Positions 1 through 5,396 of a stretch of 16,129 bases of DNA are shown here, in pieces (the stretch's first letter is position 1; every line of letters starts with the position of its first letter). The notes under the pieces are model-generated. The model worked only from the letters and a program-made list of their open reading frames with translations, was not told the origin of the DNA and did not search any database. The stretch covers positions 1-16,129 of the forward strand of contig CABURR010000049.1 of the NCBI GenBank assembly GCA_902493985.1. Reading direction: 5' to 3'. Position numbers and translations under genes: made by a program. The stretch comes from an uncultured Collinsella sp. (GTDB lineage: Bacteria; Actinomycetota; Coriobacteriia; Coriobacteriales; Coriobacteriaceae).

Positions 1-44
1 AGGGGATGTAGGAATGCGATAGGAAAGTCATAGATGCGGGCGTG

Positions 45-103
45 TTGGCTAAAATGGGTCGGCCGGGATTGGTCAATCTCGGCCGACTATATTTGGCTAA
101 ATT
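45..103. repeat. Large hairpin flanked by a short direct repeat, upstream of rloA
   Basis: An inverted repeat has 13-base arms at 58-70 (GTCGGCCGGGATT) and 75-87 (AATCTCGGCCGAC). There is one G/T mismatch, which is a wobble pair in RNA, and the loop is the four bases GGTC. The hairpin sits between near-identical 11-base direct repeats, TTGGCTAAAAT at 45-55 and TTGGCTAAATT at 93-103. On the + strand it is followed by a T-rich but not uninterrupted stretch, so it could be a terminator for a gene to the left. The position 36 bases before the rloA start also allows a regulatory role. In one frame the first 33 bases end in TAG (31-33), which could be the tail of an upstream gene, but too little is visible to call it. 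Confidence 0.6.
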
Positions 104-123
104 ATTCCGGCGCTAACAGTACC

Positions 124-1341
124 ATGCTTTGCCAGTTCACCTTTAAGAACTATCGGTCTTATCGCGACGATGCTGAGCTTTCCATGCAGGCGACGCCGAT
201 GAAGGAGTTTGAGCGGTCCCTCATCGAGTGCTCCGACGGGCAGAGTTTCCTTCCGGTGGCTGCGGTGTACGGGCCCAACGCTGGCGGTAAGTCTAACCTG
301 CTCGAGGCTCTTGATTACGTTCGTTCGGCGGTGGCCAGACCAATTAGATTGCTGTCTGCCAGCGCTGATGCGTCAGCGGGTGATCGCCCTTTGATAGCCC
401 GTTGTTCGGCGTTTGAATTTGATGACGTGTCTGCTGCCGAGCCCACCGAGTTCGAGCTCTATTACCGCGCGGGCGAGCATGAGTACCGCTATGTTCTGTC
501 TGTACACGCCGATGAGATCGTGTCCGAAGGGCTGTGGCGGCGTAAATTGGGAGCGTCGCGTACGGCGATGCTGTTCGAGCGCGAGGATACAAAGGTTGAA
601 CTCGGCCCCACACTGCGTAAGCTTGTGACGGCTGCGAGGTTCAACCCGAGCCTGCCGTACCTATCGTTCCTTTGCATCAACTTCGATGCGCCGGTGGTCC
701 AGGAGGCGGCCAGCTGGTTTCTCGACGCTGTGTTTCTCAACTACAACAGTTCCTACCTTGAGCGGATGCTCGAGCAAATGCTCGACGAGGGCGACTCGCG
801 CGAGGTCACGCGTTTTTTGCGCGCCGTTGATGTGCGTATTGATGGCTTCAGAGTGGAGAGGGCGCCGGAGTGGCGCGGCCAGCGCGTCTTCGTGAGGCAC
901 AAGGTGAGGGGCAAGGCGTACGAGCTGCGTTTATCCGAGGAATCTGCCGGTACCCAGAAGCTCATGGGGTTGGCTGCGTATCTGATGACAGCGCTTGAGC
1001 GTGGTGGCACCGTTGTGGTAGACGGGCTCGACGCCAAACTGCACCCGAAGCTTCTTCGCTATGTGATTCTGCTGTTTAAGGATCCTGAGGTCAACAAGAG
1101 TGGCGCGCAGCTCATCTTCTCGTCCCAGGATGTGTCAACCATGCGAAACGATGTGTTCCGCCGTGACGAGATATGGTTCGCTGCACGCGGCGAGGGGGAG
1201 GCGAGCCAACTGTGGTCTCTCGCCGATATCCACGAGGCAAACGGTAATCTGGTAAGCAAGAACGCGGCTTTCGACAAGCAATACCTGTCCGGTCGCTACG
1301 GCGCCGATCCGTACCTCACCCGCATCGAGGAGTGGGATTAG
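124..1341 (+). CDS. rloA: RloA-like AAA15-family ATPase, putative phage-defence protein
   Basis: This 405-residue cytoplasmic ABC/SMC-like ATPase belongs to the AAA15 (COG1106) type that pairs with RloB. The start at 124 is chosen because family members begin with a strand of the type FTFKNYRSYRD directly after the Met; the longer frame from 34 adds 30 unrelated residues across a hairpin. No good ribosome-binding site precedes 124. Visible motifs are Walker A GPNAGGKS (50-57), an ABC-signature-like SEESAGTQK (271-279), and a Walker B region VVVDGLDAKLHP ending at 308. The C-terminus has the usual RRDEIWF and YLSGRYGADPYL blocks. Two expected catalytic residues are altered: the Glu after Walker B Asp300 is Gly301, and the switch His is Gln335 (SSQD instead of the usual THD/THN). 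The frame is otherwise intact. RloA/RloB pairs are known from restriction-linked and abortive-infection loci; a defence role here is inferred. Confidence 0.85.
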   Translation: MLCQFTFKNYRSYRDDAELSMQATPMKEFERSLIECSDGQSFLPVAAVYGPNAGGKSNLLEALDYVRSAVARPIRLLSASADASAGDRPLIARCSAFEFDDVSAAEPTEFELYYRAGEHEYRYVLSVHADEIVSEGLWRRKLGASRTAMLFEREDTKVELGPTLRKLVTAARFNPSLPYLSFLCINFDAPVVQEAASWFLDAVFLNYNSSYLERMLEQMLDEGDSREVTRFLRAVDVRIDGFRVERAPEWRGQRVFVRHKVRGKAYELRLSEESAGTQKLMGLAAYLMTALERGGTVVVDGLDAKLHPKLLRYVILLFKDPEVNKSGAQLIFSSQDVSTMRNDVFRRDEIWFAARGEGEASQLWSLADIHEANGNLVSKNAAFDKQYLSGRYGADPYLTRIEEWD

Positions 1342-1342
1342 C

Positions 1343-2011
1343 ATGGTGGTGAAGAAGTCGAAGGGCTGGCGTAGCGGCAAGCGAGAGGGCCGCTCGCGCA
1401 TGGTTCAGATGACGCGTCATCTTGTAGTGAGCGAGGGCAAGGAGACCGAGCCTCGCTACTTTGAGGGCGTGCGTGCGGCGTTGGGCGCGGCGAACGAGCG
1501 CAAGGTTGCCATTGTCGTTAAGGGGACCGGCAGACACACGCTTGACCTGCTTGACTTCGCCGTCGAACACTGTCGCTATGCGCCCGAGACGTTCGATCAC
1601 GTGTGGCTCGTGTATGACAAGGATGACTTTCCTGCGTCCGACTTTGATGCGATGAAGCGCAAATGTGACGAGCTCTCCGATGGTTCGAGGACCTTCCATG
1701 CGTTGTGGTCGAACCCCTGCTTCGAGCTGTGGCCGCTTTTGCACTTTCGCTACACGACCGCGCATATGTCCGCGTCCGACTGCCAGCATGCCCTCGCGCA
1801 GGAGATGTCGAAGAACTTGGGCATCGAGTACCGCAAGAACCTGGACGGGATGTTTGGGGCAGTGGATGATAGGCGAGGCGAAGCATTGGAGCGTGCTGGG
1901 CGCCTCGTCGCGTACCATAGGGAACTGGGTAACATTAAGCCATCTGCGCAAAACCCTGCAACTAAGGTGGGCGAAATTTTCGATGTAATCGGGCCGTATC
2001 TGGTTGGCTAG
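1343..2011 (+). CDS. rloB: RloB-family protein, putative TOPRIM-like effector of the RloAB pair
   Basis: This 222-residue soluble protein starts one base after the rloA stop, with GGAG at 1329-1332 inside the end of rloA, so the two are almost certainly co-transcribed. A basic N-terminus (KKSKGWRSGKREGRSR) leads into VVSEGKETEPRYF (28-40), then LVYDKDDFP (89-97), then the family block WSNPCFELWPLLHF (122-135), and a C-terminal NPATKV motif. These are the hallmark segments of the RloB family. Glu31 together with Asp92/Asp94/Asp95 has the spacing expected of a TOPRIM-type metal site (Glu after strand 1, DxD after strand 3). I infer a nuclease-like effector controlled by the ATPase, by analogy with AriA/AriB of PARIS and other ATPase-TOPRIM defence pairs. 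The protein is full length with all motif residues present, unlike the altered ATPase. The target is not deducible from sequence. Confidence 0.85.
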   Translation: MVVKKSKGWRSGKREGRSRMVQMTRHLVVSEGKETEPRYFEGVRAALGAANERKVAIVVKGTGRHTLDLLDFAVEHCRYAPETFDHVWLVYDKDDFPASDFDAMKRKCDELSDGSRTFHALWSNPCFELWPLLHFRYTTAHMSASDCQHALAQEMSKNLGIEYRKNLDGMFGAVDDRRGEALERAGRLVAYHRELGNIKPSAQNPATKVGEIFDVIGPYLVG

Positions 2012-2292
2012 GCGAGTCGCTGGATTGGCTTTCCGGTTAGTGCGATTGGCGGATTGTACTGCGCTATTGCGAGTCCGGTGCGTAGGAGAAGTGCGGGGAA
2101 AATCGAAACTCGTCGAGCGCACATCGATTTTTGCCAACAAAACTGCAGGTCGCGAATGCCCAAAACAGGGGACTGTTTGACAGATCTCGGTTTTTCACCG
2201 TACCCCCGATTGGGTGCGCATTTAGCACCCTCGATGTCCCCACATTCCCTAAAAAAGTTCTTAAAACAGCCTTAAAGACGTTTCAGCTCGCG
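2012..2292. repeat. Intergenic region with REP-like inverted repeats
   Basis: No convincing gene lies here. Two compact inverted repeats are visible: AAACAG at 2163-2168 with CTGTTT at 2173-2178 (loop GGGA), and GGGTGC at 2212-2217 with GCACCC at 2225-2230 (loop of seven). The outer hexamers GGGGAC (2168-2173) and GTCCCC (2236-2241) are also inverted relative to each other and enclose the rest. This nested layout resembles REP-type elements. A terminator for rloAB could be among these stems, but none is followed by a T run. The stretch from about 2250 to 2280 is AT-rich, with CTTAAA repeated, and could act as an UP-like element for the promoter that follows. Confidence 0.4.
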
Positions 2293-2326
2293 TTGACAGC
2301 GTAAAATACGCATGTTTGACTATGAC
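2293..2326 (+). promoter_or_regulatory. Probable promoter of the pel operon with a palindrome in the spacer
   Basis: A perfect -35 box TTGACA is at 2293-2298. With a 17-base spacer the -10 hexamer is TTGACT at 2316-2321, a weak match helped by an extended-10 TG at 2313-2314; GACTAT at 2318-2323 is an alternative. The spacer holds the perfect palindrome GCGTA-AAA-TACGC at 2299-2311. A bound protein there would cover both promoter boxes, so it is a good operator candidate. It also lies between two copies of TTGAC (2293 and 2316). This is the only promoter-like sequence seen ahead of the eight-gene operon. Confidence 0.5.
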
Positions 2327-2340
2327 AAATGTGGATTTTA

Positions 2341-2349
2341 GGGGAGGGG
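2341..2349 (+). promoter_or_regulatory. Ribosome-binding site that sets the pelD start
   Basis: The purine run GGGGAGGGG ends six bases before the ATG at 2356. An upstream in-frame ATG at 2329 would place this site inside the coding region and has no comparable site before it, so 2356 is preferred. Confidence 0.75.
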
Positions 2350-2355
2350 TGCGCC

Positions 2356-4494
2356 ATGGAGGTGCTGGTTGTTGGCAACACCGCATATGTTGACGATGAC
2401 TTTTGTGCCAAGGCGTTCCCCGAGGACCATGTGCAGGTCGTAGCCGCGCAGGACACGCGCCGCGACGAGTCATCGCCCCATGCCTCGTGGAAAGAGCTTC
2501 TGCAACACCTGGATCAGGCCTACGAGTTCGAACGCGTGGTCTACCTGTCTAATTACCTTACCCCGTATACAGACTCCGTGGGCGATATCGAGCTGCTGCG
2601 CACGGTCTTTCGTGCGTGCGCGGGTCGCCGGGTCCAACTGCTGTATGTAGCAGGGCCCGCAGGTGCCGAGGGCGCCGCCGATGCCGTGGGGCGAACGGGC
2701 AAGGGCATTATCGCGCGCGCAGCCAACGACCTGTGCCGCTACTACGCTGCTCGCGAGGGCGTTCAAACCAAGATCCTGCGCGTGCCGTTCCTGTATACCG
2801 CATCTGCCGCGCTGGAGGACCCGTTTTTGGTGCCGCTGCTCGACGCGTGCTCAACCGGATCGGTCGCTCTGCAGGGCACGCAGGATGCGGCGTTTCCCCT
2901 GCTGTGTGCCGAGGAGCTTGCGGTGTTGGTACGCCGTATCTTCGACAGCTGGGATGGTAACTTTGAGATGCTCGACGTTGCCGATACCTTCCATCACACG
3001 TCAGGTGAGGTTGGCGACGCCCTCAAGGCACTGTTCCCTGGCCTTGCCGTTGCCTATGGCGATTCTGCCGGCTACACCCTGCCCGCCAGCGACGTCGCTC
3101 GCGTGCGTTATGGCTGGTTTCAGCGCTACGACTTGCTGCGCGATCTTTCGACCATTCAAGCGCGTTGGGATGCTGGCCGCGCAAAGAAGGTCAACCCCTT
3201 GCGCGCCGCCATCGACCGCATCCAAATGCGCACGCTGCCTATTAAATGCCTGGAGACGGCAGCTGCCTGGGTTCTGTTCGAGGTGCTGGAGCATCTGTTC
3301 TCCCAATCGGCCCAGCTCAACGTGCTCGATTATCGCTTGCTCTACGTGGTGCTGATCGGCACGCTGTATGGCTTGGACTTTGGCTTGGTCGCGGCACTGC
3401 TGGCTTCGATTGGTCTGGCGGCGAGCTACTTTACCCAGTATGGCTATACCTTCCAGGGTCTCTTTTACGAGCCGTCTAACTGGCTGCCGTTTATTGCGTA
3501 CTTTGTTGTGGGTGCCGTGTGCGGCTATGTGCAGCTGCGCAACAGCGAAGCCATTAGGACGGAGCGCGATCAAAACGAGCTCGTGCGCAACCGCAATACG
3601 TTCCTTACGCAGCTCTACCACGACGCGATCGAGGATAAGCGCGCGTACAGGCGCCAGATCGTGGGTCGCCACGACAGCTTTGGCAAGATCTTTGCCGTGA
3701 CGCAGGAGCTCGACGTGCTCAACCCACGCGACATCTATCGCAAGTGCTGCGAGCTTCTGGGCGAGATCCTCGAGAACGATTCGGTGGCGATCTACCATGT
3801 TTCGGGCGGGGCATTTGCACGCCTGGTGGCAGCAAGTCCCGCGATTGCCGAAGATGCCGCACGCTCGCTCACGCTTGAGCAGCTTGCACCTCTTTTGGGC
3901 GACGGGGGCCGTTCGAACCTATGGGTGAACCGCGAGCTGACGCCGGGGCTTCCCATGTTTGGATACACGATCGAGCGCGACGGGGCACCCGCCGTGTTGA
4001 TCTTTGTGCGTAGTGCGGCCGAAAACCAAATGACCCTCTATTATCAAAACCTGTTCCGCATCTTGTGCGGCCTGGTCGAAAGCGCGCTGGGCCGTGCCTT
4101 TGACTATGAGGCGGTGGCGCAGGATAAACGCTGCGTTGAAGGCACTTGCGTGCTCAAGCAGGCTGCCTTTGGCCAAGAGCTCGCGGCGGAGCAGGCGCTC
4201 GCAGATAGCAAGATGGGGAGTTATTTGCTCCTGCGCGTGGTACCGGGCATAGAGCCTGTCGGCGAGCTGGTGGGCGCAATTGGGTCGGCAATCCGCGAGA
4301 GCGACGCAGCGGGCTTGGTCGACGGCGACGTGCTCTACCTGCTTATGCGCCAGGCAAAGGCGTGCGATCTGCCCATTATCCGCGAGCGCCTGAGCGCAAA
4401 GCAGATTGCGGTGGAGCCCGTCGACGGCGAGGATATCGTGGCGCTGCTGCAGCACATCTCTTACACCGGTGACGGTGAGGGGGGTGCCGCTTGA
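2356..4494 (+). CDS. pelD: PelD-like c-di-GMP receptor fused to an N-terminal SDR-like domain
   Basis: This 712-residue membrane protein is the first gene of the exopolysaccharide operon. Residues 1-275 look like an extended short-chain dehydrogenase/epimerase fold (VLVVGN start, LRVPFLY block near 141-147), but the Gly-rich loop is degenerate and the usual YxxxK reads GRTGK, so catalysis is doubtful. About residues 297-393 form several membrane helices, followed by a charged, probably coiled linker. A GAF-like domain spans about 442-581. The last section is a degenerate GGDEF domain in which RESD (647-650) lies exactly five residues before DGDVL, the position of GGDEF. That is the place of the RxxD inhibitory site which binds c-di-GMP in Pseudomonas PelD. 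PelD is known to switch on Pel synthesis when c-di-GMP binds; that role is inferred here. SDR-PelD fusions are, as I recall, known from Gram-positive pel clusters. The stop overlaps the next gene. Confidence 0.8.
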   Translation: MEVLVVGNTAYVDDDFCAKAFPEDHVQVVAAQDTRRDESSPHASWKELLQHLDQAYEFERVVYLSNYLTPYTDSVGDIELLRTVFRACAGRRVQLLYVAGPAGAEGAADAVGRTGKGIIARAANDLCRYYAAREGVQTKILRVPFLYTASAALEDPFLVPLLDACSTGSVALQGTQDAAFPLLCAEELAVLVRRIFDSWDGNFEMLDVADTFHHTSGEVGDALKALFPGLAVAYGDSAGYTLPASDVARVRYGWFQRYDLLRDLSTIQARWDAGRAKKVNPLRAAIDRIQMRTLPIKCLETAAAWVLFEVLEHLFSQSAQLNVLDYRLLYVVLIGTLYGLDFGLVAALLASIGLAASYFTQYGYTFQGLFYEPSNWLPFIAYFVVGAVCGYVQLRNSEAIRTERDQNELVRNRNTFLTQLYHDAIEDKRAYRRQIVGRHDSFGKIFAVTQELDVLNPRDIYRKCCELLGEILENDSVAIYHVSGGAFARLVAASPAIAEDAARSLTLEQLAPLLGDGGRSNLWVNRELTPGLPMFGYTIERDGAPAVLIFVRSAAENQMTLYYQNLFRILCGLVESALGRAFDYEAVAQDKRCVEGTCVLKQAAFGQELAAEQALADSKMGSYLLLRVVPGIEPVGELVGAIGSAIRESDAAGLVDGDVLYLLMRQAKACDLPIIRERLSAKQIAVEPVDGEDIVALLQHISYTGDGEGGAA
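4477..4484 (+). promoter_or_regulatory. Ribosome-binding site for a TTG start
   Basis: GAGGGGGG is followed after six bases by TTG at 4491, whose last two bases are shared with the pelD stop TGA (4492-4494). The strength of this site and the TTGA overlap support TTG as the true start of the PelE-like gene and imply translational coupling to pelD. Confidence 0.7.
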
Positions 4495-5396
4495 TCTCGC
4501 TTGTCGTTGCTGCCGTCTTGCTGCTGATTCATGCGCTGGTTTGCCTGATGCTGTGGACGCTTATGAAGCTGGGCCTGCTGCCGGTGCGCGGGCACATGCT
4601 GGCTGTGATAGTGCTGGTGCCGCTGTGGGGCCCGTTGCTGGTGGTTCTGCTATCGGTCCGCAGCGCGGTGTTTGGCGAGGGGCTGAAAGAGTCTGTGCTG
4701 GAGTCGCTGCGCTTCAACGACGAGCTGCATCGCAGTATGTCGGTACCGAGTGGTGAGGACGATGCAGGCGTAGTGCCGCTCGAGGAGGCGCTCATCGTCA
4801 ACGACCCGGCATACCGGCGCCGCCTAATGCTCTCCATGCTCACCGAGGAGCCCGACGCGTACCTGGCGCAGCTGCAGGCGGCTAAGCTTAACGACGACGT
4901 TGAGGTGGCGCACTATGCCGCGACGGCGGTGGCGCAGATCTCCAAGGAGTCCGACCTTAAACTGCAGCAGCTGGAGCGTGCCTTTAAGACGGACCCGAGC
5001 GCGCAAAACCTCAACGAATACTGTGATTTTCTTGGTGAATACTTGGACTCGGGCTTGGCTGAGGGTCGCGTGGCTCAGATTCAGCGCCAACAGTACGCGC
5101 GCCTGCTTGCGCGTCGCTGCGAGCGCGAGGATACCCTTGAGCTGCGCATTCGATACGCGACGGCGCTGGCCGATGTCGGACAGATCGACGAGGCGCAGGC
5201 CGTGACCGATCAGTTGGTGCTCGACGTGCCCGAGGAGCAGGAGGTTTGGATGCTTTGCCTGCGCCTTGCCGTGATGCGCCGCGATGGTGACGAGGTTCAC
5301 CGTGTGATCGATGCGATTGACAGGCAGCATGTGTATTTGAGCGCCGACAACCGCGAAAAGTTGGCGTTTTGGCGCGACGGGGAGGAGGCCAGATGA
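4491..5396 (+). CDS. pelE: PelE-like membrane protein with helical repeats
   Basis: This 301-residue protein starts at TTG, overlaps the pelD stop, and overlaps the next gene by ATGA. Two hydrophobic segments, about residues 2-26 and 34-55, form a membrane anchor. The remaining roughly 245 residues are rich in Ala, Leu, Glu and Arg with TPR-like helix pairs, for example ELRIRYATALADVGQIDEAQ. This plan, short TM region followed by TPR-like repeats directly after PelD, is that of PelE, which works with PelD, PelF and PelG in the inner-membrane synthase complex. Sequence similarity in this family is weak, so the name rests on topology and gene order. A structural role in joining PelD to the glycosyltransferase is inferred; no catalytic motif is visible. 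Confidence 0.65.
   Translation: MISLVVAAVLLLIHALVCLMLWTLMKLGLLPVRGHMLAVIVLVPLWGPLLVVLLSVRSAVFGEGLKESVLESLRFNDELHRSMSVPSGEDDAGVVPLEEALIVNDPAYRRRLMLSMLTEEPDAYLAQLQAAKLNDDVEVAHYAATAVAQISKESDLKLQQLERAFKTDPSAQNLNEYCDFLGEYLDSGLAEGRVAQIQRQQYARLLARRCEREDTLELRIRYATALADVGQIDEAQAVTDQLVLDVPEEQEVWMLCLRLAVMRRDGDEVHRVIDAIDRQHVYLSADNREKLAFWRDGEEAR

Noticed and set aside
34..123. N-terminal extension of RloA by 30 residues
   Set aside because: It would be translated through the hairpin and its residues do not resemble the family, whose members start at the FTFKNY strand.
1316..2140. A 274-codon minus-strand open frame opposite rloB
   Set aside because: RloB family motifs are intact on the plus strand; the antisense frame has no domain and its upstream end lies in the REP-like intergenic stretch.
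2054..2275. A 73-codon frame beginning with TTG in the rloB-pelD gap
   Set aside because: No ribosome-binding site, Arg/Ser-rich product without any family feature, and it runs through inverted repeats.
2012..2355. A c-di-GMP riboswitch ahead of pelD
   Set aside because: I looked for the conserved GEMM-type core and do not see it; c-di-GMP control, if present, is more likely at the PelD protein.
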